From Actinomycetota bacterium (GTDB lineage: Bacteria; Actinomycetota; Thermoleophilia; Solirubrobacterales; JACPNS01), in contig JACQZY010000003.1 in assembly GCA_016213645.1 (NCBI GenBank), forward strand, positions 85,214 through 149,213: DNA of 64,000 nucleotides, in the 5' to 3' direction. The notes beneath the pieces are model-generated. The model ran no database searches and was not told the origin of the DNA. It saw nothing but the letters and a program-made list of their open reading frames with translations. Both the position numbers and the translations under genes were made by a program. Shown here in pieces: positions 27,310 to 35,996 of the stretch; the first letter of the stretch is position 1; every line of letters begins with the position of its first letter.

Positions 27310-28560
27310 ATGACTGATATCGAACAGCACTTAGCCGATCTGGAAGACCGGGGTCTGTACCGCCGGATGCGGCTTGTATCCGGTCCGCAGGGCGCACGCG
27401 TGCTGTTGGACGGCAAGCCCGTGCTGGTGATGTGCTCGAACAACTACCTCGGCCTCGCCGACCACCCGCGCGTGCGCGAGGCCGCCGCGGACGCGGCGCG
27501 GCGCTGGGGCGTGGGTTCCAGCGGCTCGCGGCTGATCAGTGGCAATATGACCGTGCACCGCCGCTTGGAGAAACGGCTGGCCGAGTTCAAGGGCACCGAG
27601 GCAGCTCTGCTCTTTGGCAGTGGCTACCTGGCCAACACCGGCATTATTCCGGCGCTCACGCAACCTGGCGACGTTGTCTTCAGCGACGAGCTGAACCACG
27701 CTTCAATCGTCGACGGCTGCCGCCTCTCGCGCGCCGAAGTCTTTGTCTACGACCACGGCGACCTGGAACACTTGGCCTGGGGCCTGCGCCAGGCGCGCGG
27801 CACCGGCAGCCTGATCGTTACCGACAGCATGTTCAGCATGGACGGAGACTTTGCGCCGCTTGAGGGCATTGTGGAGCTGGCCCACCAGCACGATGCCCGC
27901 GTGATGGTGGACGAGGCCCACGCCACCGGCACCACCGGACCCGGCGGTCGTGGCGCCGTCGCGGCCGCGGGCCTGACGAACGAAGTTGACGTAATCGTCG
28001 GCACGCTCGGCAAGTCGCTCGGCGCGTACGGCGCGTACGTGGCCTGCGACACGCAGATGGCGCGCTACCTGGTAAACGTCGCGCGCCCGTTCATATTCTC
28101 AACCGCACCCGCACCGCCGGTGGCAGCCGCGGCCGCCGAGGCACTGGAAATCTTGATCGAAGAGCCTCGCCGTGTACAGCGGTTGCGTCAAAACAGCGAG
28201 CTTTTTCGCCGCGAGCTGAACCGTCACGGATTCGAAGTTGACCCAACCGGCGCGCACATCGTTCCGCTGATCACCGGCAACGCCGAGTCGGCGATGAAGA
28301 TGACCGAAACCGCGCTCGAGCGCGGCGTTTTTGCGCAGGGCATTCGCCCGCCGACGGTGGCGCCGGGGCTCTGCCGCCTGCGGCTTTCCGTGATGGCGTC
28401 GCACAAGCAGGATGAACTCCGCGCCGCCGCACGTGTGCTGGCGGCGGCGGCAAAGGGCGTCGGCTTTACGCCGGACACCGGCATGCCGGGAGAGTTCGCC
28501 CCGCCGGCCCGCTTCATCGAAGACACGGACGACCAGGACGGTCTCGCAAGCGTTGCCTGA
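27310..28560 (+). CDS. bioF: 8-amino-7-oxononanoate synthase
   Basis: A 416-residue alpha-oxoamine synthase, fold type I PLP enzyme. Key features are SNNYLGLADHPRV, GSGSRLISGN, DELNHASIVDG, VDEAHATGTTGPGGRG, and the PLP lysine Lys235 in GTLGKSLGAYGAYV. It condenses pimeloyl-thioester with alanine to give KAPA in biotin synthesis. GGGGACGGG precedes the ATG at 27310. A 20-residue C-terminal extension after the fold is acidic. The gene overlaps the bioD TTG start by eight bases, so bioF-bioD are translationally coupled. 2-Amino-3-ketobutyrate ligase is the main alternative but less likely beside bioD. Confidence 0.9.
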   Translation: MTDIEQHLADLEDRGLYRRMRLVSGPQGARVLLDGKPVLVMCSNNYLGLADHPRVREAAADAARRWGVGSSGSRLISGNMTVHRRLEKRLAEFKGTEAALLFGSGYLANTGIIPALTQPGDVVFSDELNHASIVDGCRLSRAEVFVYDHGDLEHLAWGLRQARGTGSLIVTDSMFSMDGDFAPLEGIVELAHQHDARVMVDEAHATGTTGPGGRGAVAAAGLTNEVDVIVGTLGKSLGAYGAYVACDTQMARYLVNVARPFIFSTAPAPPVAAAAAEALEILIEEPRRVQRLRQNSELFRRELNRHGFEVDPTGAHIVPLITGNAESAMKMTETALERGVFAQGIRPPTVAPGLCRLRLSVMASHKQDELRAAARVLAAAAKGVGFTPDTGMPGEFAPPARFIEDTDDQDGLASVA

Positions 28561-29260
28561 GACGCCGGCTCCGCCGCGGGGGGTCTTTGTGACCGGCACC
28601 GGCACCGGAGTGGGCAAGTCGGTGGTGGCGGCGGCGTTCGTTGCCACACTCGCCGCCGCCGGACACCGGATCTGTGCGTTCAAACCCGCGGTCAGCGGAC
28701 TGGACGAGCCAGACCCAGTCTGGCCGCCGGACCACGAGCTGCTGGCAACGGCAACCGGCCATCAGCCGCCGGAGGACGTCTCGCCTTATCTGTTCGGCCC
28801 GGCGGTCTCGCCGCATCTCGCGGCCGAAATGGCGGGTGTGAAGATTGAGCGGTCCGTGATCGACGCCGCCTTCAGCGAACTAGCTAACGCCGGTTGCGAC
28901 GCGATCGTCTGCGAGGGCGTCGGTGGACTGCTGGTGCCGCTCTCGACCGACCCGCCGCTGTCGGTCTTGGACCTGGCGACCGGTTGGCGTCTCCCCGTTG
29001 TCGTCGTCACTCACCCCGGCCTGGGCACGATCAGCGACACGCGGTTGACGGTCGATCGCCTGAGGGCGGAGGGGATCACGGTGGCCGGCGTGGTGTTGAC
29101 GCCATGGCCGACCGAGCCGGATTCCGTCGCGCTGTCCAACCGCGAAACGATCGAGCGACTGTGCGAAATAGAGGTCTCCACGCTGCCGCCGACAGTGCCG
29201 GGCGAACTGGCGCGGGCTGCCGCCGGCCTACCGGCATTGCGCTGGACGGGCCTGGACTAA
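28553..29260 (+). CDS. bioD: Dethiobiotin synthetase
   Basis: A 235-residue P-loop ATPase with GTGTGVGKSVVAAAF at residues of about 15-29, the CAFKPAVSG lysine segment, and CEGVGGLLVPLS, matching BioD. It carboxylates 7,8-diaminononanoate to dethiobiotin with ATP and CO2. Start: TTG 28553, inside the end of bioF; the next GTG downstream would cut into the P-loop strand. It is followed by the two propeller proteins rather than by another biotin gene; bioA lies 3.7 kb further on, and bioB is not in the window. Confidence 0.9.
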   Translation: MPETPAPPRGVFVTGTGTGVGKSVVAAAFVATLAAAGHRICAFKPAVSGLDEPDPVWPPDHELLATATGHQPPEDVSPYLFGPAVSPHLAAEMAGVKIERSVIDAAFSELANAGCDAIVCEGVGGLLVPLSTDPPLSVLDLATGWRLPVVVVTHPGLGTISDTRLTVDRLRAEGITVAGVVLTPWPTEPDSVALSNRETIERLCEIEVSTLPPTVPGELARAAAGLPALRWTGLD

Positions 29261-29419
29261 AGCGACCGAAACTCGATCGCCGCCTGAATGGGGAGACGCA
29301 CAACTAATGGGTAGACTGGAACTCCGGTTTCCGTAACGCCGTACTGTGTCGCGCCAACAATGCAGCGCCGACTACCTAGCGCGGGTTGTGCCGAAAGCTC
29401 CCGTGCGCAGGGGGACAAC

Positions 29420-31147
29420 TTGAAAGACCACTGCTTTTTTCGCACTAGCCGTGCAGGCGCCGCCTGCACGTTGTTGTCCGCAGTTTCGCTTCTGCTGCTG
29501 ATCGGCGCCACGCTCGCGCTGGCCGCGGCAAGTGACCTCGACACGTCGTTCGGCACCGGCGGCAAGGTCGTCACCGCGGTCAGCAGCGGGCAGGAGCACC
29601 TGTCGGCCGTCGCGGTCCAGCCGGACGGCAAGATCATCGTCGCCGGAAACTCGGAAACCGGCTCCGGATACCAATTCGCGCTCACGCGTTACAACCCGAA
29701 CGGAACGCCGGATACTTCGTTTGACACAGACGGCACGCTGTTGAAGACCGTCGGCGCGACGAATGACACGATCGCCGCGATCGCGCTTCAACCAGACGGC
29801 AAGATCGTCGTCGTGGGATCGCGCCACAACGGCAGTGACCCGGACTTCGTCGTCGCCCGCTTCAATCCCGACGGCTCCTCGGACACCGGATTCAGCGGCG
29901 ACGGCGTTCAATTCACGCCGATCGGCTCCAGCACCGACATCGCCTTTGACGTGGCGCTTCAGCCGGATGGCAAGATCGTCGTGGCCGGTCAGCGTTACAA
30001 CGCCGGTTTCAACGACATGGCAGTCGCGCGCTACAACACCGACGGCTCCCTGGACACGAGCTTCGACACCGACGGCAAGGTCGTCGTGCCGGTCGTCGCC
30101 GACAACGACCTGGCGCTGGCGCTTGCGCTCCAGCCGGATGGCAAGATCGTGCTGACGGGTCCGGCGACGGTGGGCGGTTTCAGGGATTTCGCCTTCGTAC
30201 GCCTGAACTCGAACGGCTCGCTTGACACCGGTTTCGACGGAGACGGGATATTGGTCATGTCGATCGGTGCGGGAGACGATTATCCGCGCGGGTTGATCGC
30301 CCAGCCTGATGGCAAGTTGCTGACGGTCGGCGAGGCATACATTGGCTCAACCTACGACCTCGCGCTCGCGCGCCTAAACCCCGACGGCACGCTCGACACC
30401 GGCTTCGACGGCGACGGCAAGGTGACGACAGCGATCGGGTCCGCGGGGGATTTCGGCCAAGACGTCCGGCTTCAGTGGAACGGACAGATCGTGGCGCTCG
30501 GTGCAACCTACGACGGCGGCTACTACGACACCGCCGTCACGCGGTACAACTCGGACGGATCGCTGGACTCAACCTTTGACGGAGACGGAAAGCTCGTCTC
30601 ATCAATCAGTTCCGGCAGTGACTTCGGCTATGCGCTTGCGATCCAGCCGGATGGCAAATTTGTCGCCGCCGGTGACGCTCTGGCGGGTCCCGGCAATTAT
30701 GACTTTGCCGTTCAGCGTTTTGTCGGCGACCCACCGCCGGTGACCGCGCCGCCACCTACGCCGACGGCGTCGATCACCTCGCCGTCAAAGTCAATACTCC
30801 GGCGTAAAAAACTCAAGAGCTTCGCCGGAACCGCCGGTCCGGCGGGTCAGGTGGCGAAGGTGGAGATCGGCCTGCTTCAGGTGAACAGAAGACTTCGCAA
30901 GCGTGGATACTGCCGCTGGCTCAAGAGCAACAAAGCCATCTTCAAGAAGGTTCGCGACCGAGCCAAGAAGTGCAATGAACCGCGCCTCTTGACGGCGGCG
31001 GGCTCAGATGCGTGGTCGTTCAAGCTCAAACGTCTACTCGCCAAGGGCTCATACAAGCTGTACGTGCGCGTGACGCTCACGAATGGCGCCGTGCACTCAA
31101 CCTATTCGTCCAGACAAGGGAACTTCAAATCCTTTACCGTGAAATGA
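29420..31147 (+). CDS. Secreted delta-60 repeat (seven-bladed propeller) protein 1
   Basis: A 575-residue protein. A signal peptide (hydrophobic core about residues 18-34, ending LALAAASD) precedes seven tandem repeats of about 60 residues. Each carries an LQPDGKIVVAG strand and an FDGDGKV-type turn, the TIGR02608 delta-60 pattern, and together they should form a seven-bladed beta-propeller. The last 130 residues are a basic Ig-like or stalk domain with paired Cys. TTG 29420 has GGGGGA five bases upstream; an in-frame start at 29360 is less likely. It is a tandem paralogue of the next gene. Confidence 0.84.
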   Translation: MKDHCFFRTSRAGAACTLLSAVSLLLLIGATLALAAASDLDTSFGTGGKVVTAVSSGQEHLSAVAVQPDGKIIVAGNSETGSGYQFALTRYNPNGTPDTSFDTDGTLLKTVGATNDTIAAIALQPDGKIVVVGSRHNGSDPDFVVARFNPDGSSDTGFSGDGVQFTPIGSSTDIAFDVALQPDGKIVVAGQRYNAGFNDMAVARYNTDGSLDTSFDTDGKVVVPVVADNDLALALALQPDGKIVLTGPATVGGFRDFAFVRLNSNGSLDTGFDGDGILVMSIGAGDDYPRGLIAQPDGKLLTVGEAYIGSTYDLALARLNPDGTLDTGFDGDGKVTTAIGSAGDFGQDVRLQWNGQIVALGATYDGGYYDTAVTRYNSDGSLDSTFDGDGKLVSSISSGSDFGYALAIQPDGKFVAAGDALAGPGNYDFAVQRFVGDPPPVTAPPPTPTASITSPSKSILRRKKLKSFAGTAGPAGQVAKVEIGLLQVNRRLRKRGYCRWLKSNKAIFKKVRDRAKKCNEPRLLTAAGSDAWSFKLKRLLAKGSYKLYVRVTLTNGAVHSTYSSRQGNFKSFTVK

Positions 31148-32875
31148 GTGCCGGTTTTTCGAGCTCATCACGATCGGTCCAGCGCTTTTCGCACGGCAAC
31201 CACGTTTCTCGCGGCGCTGATGCTCTTGGCGGCGGGAGCCACGCTCGCGCTCGCGGCCGCGTCTGACCTGGACCCGGCGTTCGGTACGGGAGGCAAGACG
31301 ACTCTTTCGATCGGCGGCTTGGGCGATCAGGCGGAAGATCTGGCACTTCAACCTGACGGCAAAATCGTCGTCGCGGGCAGTAGCAACGCGCCCGGCAATT
31401 CTGATTTCGGAGTTGCGCGATTCAATCCCGACGGTTCCCTTGACCCCACGTTCAGCCTTGACGGCAAGGCGCAGACTCCGATCGGCGCGGGACACGACTT
31501 CGCAAACACCGTCGCGCTTCAATCGGACGGCAAGTTCGTAGTGGCCGGTGAGACCGCGAACGGCGCCAACTTCGACTTCGGAATCGTCCGTTACAACGCC
31601 GACGGCACGCTGGATGCGAGCTTCGACGGTGACGGGATCGCAACCACGGCGATCGGGCTTGGAAACGACAGCATCGTCGGGGAAGCCATTCAAGCTGACG
31701 GCAAAATCGTCGTGGCCGGCTATGCCGCGGGTTTCGGCGGCACCAATTTCGCACTCGCCCGTTTCAATCCGAATGGTTCGCTCGACGCGACGTTTGACGG
31801 AGACGGACGGTTGACCACGGTGTTCGGGCCGGGTGACGACTTGATCTACGACGTCGCGCTGCAACCGGACGGCAAGATCGTGGTGGCCGGTGCCACTGAC
31901 AACGGTTCCGATTCCGACTTCGCGTTCGCACGCTACAACTCCGATGGGAGCCTGGACGCGACTTTCGATTCCGACGGTAAATCGACAGCGTCGTTTGGCG
32001 CTAACAGTGAAACCGCCCGCGGAGTGGTTTTGCAGCCCGACGGAAAGATCGTCGCCGCCGGAGAAAGGTTCAACGGCGTCGACTATGACTTTTGTCTAAC
32101 CCGGCTCAACCCGAACGGCTCGCTCGATGCCGGATTTGACGGAGACGGGAAAGTGACGACCTCGATCGGGGTGGACGGCGAATACGCGCACGACGTCGCG
32201 CTTCAGCCGAACGGAAAGATCGTTGCGGCCGGCAAGGCGTACTCTGGCGCGACGGGCGACTTCGCTTTGATCCGTTACAACTCGGACGGTTCGCTTGACA
32301 ACTCGTTTGACGGCGATGGAAAGCTCACCACTTCGTTCGGCGTGGACAACGACAGCGCTCACGCGGTCGCGATTCAACCTGACGGCAAAATCGTGGCGGC
32401 GGGCTACAGCGTCGGCGGCGCCACCTTTGACTTCGCACTGTCCCGCTACATCGGTGACCCGCCCGCGGCCGCTCCCGCCGATGCGCCGACTTCCACCATC
32501 AGCTCGCCTGCTCGCAAGAAGGTCCGGAGACAAAAACTCAAAGCCTTCAGAGGCACCGCCGGCCCTGCCGGACAGGTGGCAATGGTTGAGATCTCGCTGC
32601 GGCGCATCGACAAGAGGCTGCTCAAACGAAAGGGTCGCTGTCTGTGGCTGAAAAACGCGCGCGGCGCATTCTCCAAGTCAAAGTCCAAGTCCGGCAAGTG
32701 CTCCGAGCATCGCTTTCTGCCGGCTTCGGGAACGGCCGAATGGTCGTACAAACTAAAACGGCGTCTACGCCGCGGTTCCTATGAACTGCGCGTACGCGTG
32801 ACGCTCACCAGCGGCGTCCGCAATGAAACGTTCTCGACCGCAAAGGGCAGCCTGAAGCGTTTTCGTGTTTACTGA
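31148..32875 (+). CDS. Secreted delta-60 repeat (seven-bladed propeller) protein 2
   Basis: A 575-residue paralogue of the preceding protein with the same layout: signal peptide (about residues 17-37, again ending LALAAASD), seven delta-60 repeats, and a basic Ig-like C-terminal domain with a GRCLW Cys and a second Cys. The GTG start follows the upstream stop with no gap (TGA-GTG), so it is translated by coupling. Equal length and repeat number point to a tandem gene duplication. Location extracellular or wall-bound; binding partner unknown. Confidence 0.85.
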   Translation: MPVFRAHHDRSSAFRTATTFLAALMLLAAGATLALAAASDLDPAFGTGGKTTLSIGGLGDQAEDLALQPDGKIVVAGSSNAPGNSDFGVARFNPDGSLDPTFSLDGKAQTPIGAGHDFANTVALQSDGKFVVAGETANGANFDFGIVRYNADGTLDASFDGDGIATTAIGLGNDSIVGEAIQADGKIVVAGYAAGFGGTNFALARFNPNGSLDATFDGDGRLTTVFGPGDDLIYDVALQPDGKIVVAGATDNGSDSDFAFARYNSDGSLDATFDSDGKSTASFGANSETARGVVLQPDGKIVAAGERFNGVDYDFCLTRLNPNGSLDAGFDGDGKVTTSIGVDGEYAHDVALQPNGKIVAAGKAYSGATGDFALIRYNSDGSLDNSFDGDGKLTTSFGVDNDSAHAVAIQPDGKIVAAGYSVGGATFDFALSRYIGDPPAAAPADAPTSTISSPARKKVRRQKLKAFRGTAGPAGQVAMVEISLRRIDKRLLKRKGRCLWLKNARGAFSKSKSKSGKCSEHRFLPASGTAEWSYKLKRRLRRGSYELRVRVTLTSGVRNETFSTAKGSLKRFRVY

Positions 32876-32959
32876 ACATGGTCTCGGTCTGAAAGTTCGG
32901 TCGGTCGACGGTCGATTCGCGATCCCGCGCGGCAGCCCGCTGGACCTACACTTTCGCGG

Positions 32960-34300
32960 ATGGAAGACCTCGCCACACTCGATCGCAGATACCTCTGGCA
33001 CCCGTTCACTCAACAGCGTGGCTGGATCGGCGAAGACGCGCCGATCATCACGCGGGCCGAGGGCTTCACGCTTTACGACACCGAGGGACGAGCCTACATC
33101 GACGGCGTCTCGTCGCTTTGGTGCAACGTGCACGGTCACCGGCATCCAGGGATCGACGCCGCGATCCGCGAACAGCTCGACCGCGTGGCCCACACAACGA
33201 TGCTTGGACTCACGCACGAACCGGCGATTCGCCTGGCGCAGCGTCTGATCGAGATCGCGCCGCCGGGGTTGTCCCGCGTGTTCTACAGCGACAGCGGCTC
33301 CACCGCCACGGAGATCGCCGTCAAGATCGCCTACCAGCACTGGCAGCAGGCCGGGCAGCCGCGACGAACCCGCTTTGTCAGTCTGCGCGAGGCCTACCAC
33401 GGTGACACGATCGGCTCCGTGTCCGTGGGTGGGATCGACCTCTTTCACGCCACCTACCGTCCCCTGCTGTTCGAAACTCTGAAGGCCGAACCCGGCGACG
33501 CCGACGACCTGCGCCGAGTGCTTGAAGCGCACGGCGAGGAAGTCGCGGCGGTGATCATGGAACCGCTTGTGCAGGGTGCGGCGGGCATGATCGTGCACCC
33601 GCCCGGATACCTGCGCGCGGTACGCGAGCTCTGTGACGAGTTCGGCACGTTGCTGATCTGCGACGAGGTGGCGACCGGCTTCGGTCGCACCGGGCGCATG
33701 TTCGCATGCGAACACGAGGGCGTGACCCCGGACCTGCTGTGCCTGGCAAAAGGCATCAGCGGCGGCTACCTGCCGCTCGCGGCAACGCTGACCAGCGAAT
33801 CGCTCTACGCGAGCTTCCTTGGTCGGCACGACGAGTTCAAGACCTTCTTCCACGGCCACACGTTCACCGGCAACCCGTTGGCCTGCGCCGCCGCCATCGC
33901 GTCGCTTGACGCCTTCGATCAAGACGACGTGCTGGCGAACGTCACCGAATTGGACAGGCTTCTTGAAAGCTTGCTCGAACCGCTCACGGCGATGCCACGC
34001 GTGCGCGAAATACGCCGGCGGGGATTGATGGTGGGCATCGAGCTTTCCGGATTCGAGCCGTCAGATCGGTCGGGGCACCAGGTCACGCTCGCCGCGCGAC
34101 GGCGCGGCGCGATAATCCGTCCACTGGGCGACGTGGTCGTATTGATGCCGGCGCCGGCGATGGACGCGGACACGCTGCGTGAACTCGTGCGAATCACGGT
34201 GGATTCGATCGCCGAAGTGACCGGCGCCACCAGCCACATTGAACCGGCCGTCGAAGCCCCGGCCGCGCTCGGCGCAAACACCGAGGAGACAGCGCGATGA
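32960..34300 (+). CDS. bioA: Adenosylmethionine-8-amino-7-oxononanoate aminotransferase
   Basis: A 446-residue class III aminotransferase. It opens with LDRRYLWHPFTQQ, the hallmark of BioA, and continues with GVSSLWCNVHGHRHP, SDSGSTATEIAVKIAYQHW, LICDEVATGFGRTG, and PLP Lys264 in CLAKGISGGYLPLAAT. It converts KAPA to 7,8-diaminononanoate using SAM as amino donor. It completes bioF-bioD, from which it is separated by the two propeller genes. The 3' end overlaps the NUDIX gene (ATGA), so those two are coupled. Confidence 0.94.
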   Translation: MEDLATLDRRYLWHPFTQQRGWIGEDAPIITRAEGFTLYDTEGRAYIDGVSSLWCNVHGHRHPGIDAAIREQLDRVAHTTMLGLTHEPAIRLAQRLIEIAPPGLSRVFYSDSGSTATEIAVKIAYQHWQQAGQPRRTRFVSLREAYHGDTIGSVSVGGIDLFHATYRPLLFETLKAEPGDADDLRRVLEAHGEEVAAVIMEPLVQGAAGMIVHPPGYLRAVRELCDEFGTLLICDEVATGFGRTGRMFACEHEGVTPDLLCLAKGISGGYLPLAATLTSESLYASFLGRHDEFKTFFHGHTFTGNPLACAAAIASLDAFDQDDVLANVTELDRLLESLLEPLTAMPRVREIRRRGLMVGIELSGFEPSDRSGHQVTLAARRRGAIIRPLGDVVVLMPAPAMDADTLRELVRITVDSIAEVTGATSHIEPAVEAPAALGANTEETAR

Positions 34301-34896
34301 CGGTTGAACCGCGTCACGCCGCGTCGGTGATCGTGCTGCGCGATTCCGAGGAGGGAATGCAGATCCTCTTCGTCAGACGCTCTCCGGATCTCAAGTTCAT
34401 GGGTGGAGCGTGGGTGTTCCCCGGCGGCGCCGTCGCCGAGGAGGATGGAGAGCGGATCAGCGACGATCTCAGGTTCCGCAAATGCGGCGTGCGCGAGACG
34501 CAGGAGGAGTCCGGCATCGTGCTTCCCGACCCGCTCGCGCTGGTGCCGTTCTCGCGATGGATCACGCCGGAGCCGGCGCCGATCCGCTTCGACACGCGCT
34601 TCTATCTGGTTCGCAGTCCCAATGGCGCCGAGCCGGCGCCCGACCGCCGCGAGGTGGATCGCGCCGAATGGTGGACACCCGCCGAGGCGCTGGACAAGTA
34701 CGTCAGGGAGACCGCCGAGCTGCACTTCCCCACGATCAAGCAGGTCGAACGTCTGGCTCCGCATGCCGAGGTTGACACCGCGCTCGACGAGGCGAGCAAG
34801 TCATCGGTTGAGCCGATCCTGCCGCGCGTGGCGGCCACCGACGACGGCTTCGAGATCCTGCTGCCCGGCGACCCGGGCTACGACAAGGCGATCTGA
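34297..34896 (+). CDS. NUDIX hydrolase (NUDT19-like)
   Basis: A 199-residue NUDIX protein. The Nudix box is split: GGAVAEED, an insertion of about 15 residues, then GVRETQEESGIVLP. That arrangement is seen in NUDT19/NUDT7-type CoA or acyl-CoA pyrophosphatases. The N-terminal strand (AASVIVLRDSEEGMQILFVRR) and WVFPGG are typical. Coupled to bioA by ATGA overlap, its role could be CoA-ester turnover; this is inference. It ends with a convergent 19-base overlap with egtD. Confidence 0.82.
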   Translation: MTVEPRHAASVIVLRDSEEGMQILFVRRSPDLKFMGGAWVFPGGAVAEEDGERISDDLRFRKCGVRETQEESGIVLPDPLALVPFSRWITPEPAPIRFDTRFYLVRSPNGAEPAPDRREVDRAEWWTPAEALDKYVRETAELHFPTIKQVERLAPHAEVDTALDEASKSSVEPILPRVAATDDGFEILLPGDPGYDKAI

Positions 34897-35903
34897 CCGG
34901 CGGCGGGCGCGGCGAGGGTCAGCGCGAACCGTGAATCCTCGTCGGTGTACCAGCCGTATGGTTCCAGCCCGGCGATGCGTAGTTCGCGTTCAATTTCCTC
35001 GCGACTGAACTTGCGACTGATTTCCGTCCGGATCTCGTCGCCGGCCTCGAACTCCAACCGCATGTCCAGCGCCCCTATGCGCACGGACTGTGCGGCGTTT
35101 GCGCGTAACCGCATCTCGATCCAAGAGTTCTCCGGATCGAAGAAGGCGATGTGATCAAAGCCGTCGAGGTCGAAATCGCCGGAGAGGTTGTCGTTGATGG
35201 TGGCAAGCACGTTCTTGTTGAACTCCGCGGTCACGCCCTGCGCGTCGTTGTAAGCCGCTTCCAGCTCACCGGATTCCTTGACAAGATCGACGCCGACCAG
35301 CAGGCTGTCGGCCGGCCCAAGCAGACGCCCCAGGCGCTTGAGAAAAAACGCCATGTGATCCGATTTCATGTTGCCGATCGTGCCGCCGAGAAAGGCGAAC
35401 AACCGCGCCGGCGCCGGCGGCAATCCGCCGAGATGTTTTTCGAAATCGCCGATCACGCCGTGTACGCGTAGGCCGGTGTACTTCTCGATCAACCTCACGG
35501 AAGCCTCTCGCACGGCGGATTCAGAAAAGTCGATCGGTACGTACAGCGGATTCGCCGCTCGCTCGATCAACGGTTCGAGCAGCAACTCAGTCTTGTGGGA
35601 AGATCCGGAACCGAGTTCGACAAGGGTCTCTGCACCGGCGATTCCGACGATCTGTCCCGCGCATCGCTCAAGAATCGCGCGCTCGGTACGAGTCGGGTAA
35701 TACTCGGGCAACTCAGTGATGCGATCAAACAGCCGTGATCCGCGAGCGTCGTAAAAGTATTTCGGCGGAAGTTCGCGCGGTTCAGAGCCGAGGCCGTAAT
35801 TTACGTCGTTCGCGAATGCGGTGATCCATTCGTCGCCGCGAAAGACATCGAGGCGCAGACTCGGAATCACCGGCGCGAAAGAAAGCTCGCCAACCGGTTC
35901 CAT
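34878..35903 (-). CDS. egtD: L-histidine N-alpha-methyltransferase (ergothioneine)
   Basis: A 341-residue SAM methyltransferase. The family motifs are PPKYFYDARGSRLFDRITEL, PEYYPTRTERAIL, the SAM site LVELGSGSSHKT, and FLGGTIGNM, all typical of EgtD. It trimethylates histidine to hercynine, the first step of ergothioneine synthesis. ATG 35903 is preferred; a TTG at 35972 would add 23 residues unlike the family. It follows egtB by about 90 bases on the same strand. The 3' end overlaps the convergent NUDIX gene. Confidence 0.93.
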   Translation of the reverse strand: MEPVGELSFAPVIPSLRLDVFRGDEWITAFANDVNYGLGSEPRELPPKYFYDARGSRLFDRITELPEYYPTRTERAILERCAGQIVGIAGAETLVELGSGSSHKTELLLEPLIERAANPLYVPIDFSESAVREASVRLIEKYTGLRVHGVIGDFEKHLGGLPPAPARLFAFLGGTIGNMKSDHMAFFLKRLGRLLGPADSLLVGVDLVKESGELEAAYNDAQGVTAEFNKNVLATINDNLSGDFDLDGFDHIAFFDPENSWIEMRLRANAAQSVRIGALDMRLEFEAGDEIRTEISRKFSREEIERELRIAGLEPYGWYTDEDSRFALTLAAPAAGQIALS

Positions 35904-35996
35904 CAGGCGACAATACAGAGTTTTCGTTTCGCGTGAGCCGTCCAGCCGATCGTTCGGCGAGTGCCGGTGCAAGGAGCGCCCGGACGCTTTCGCCGG

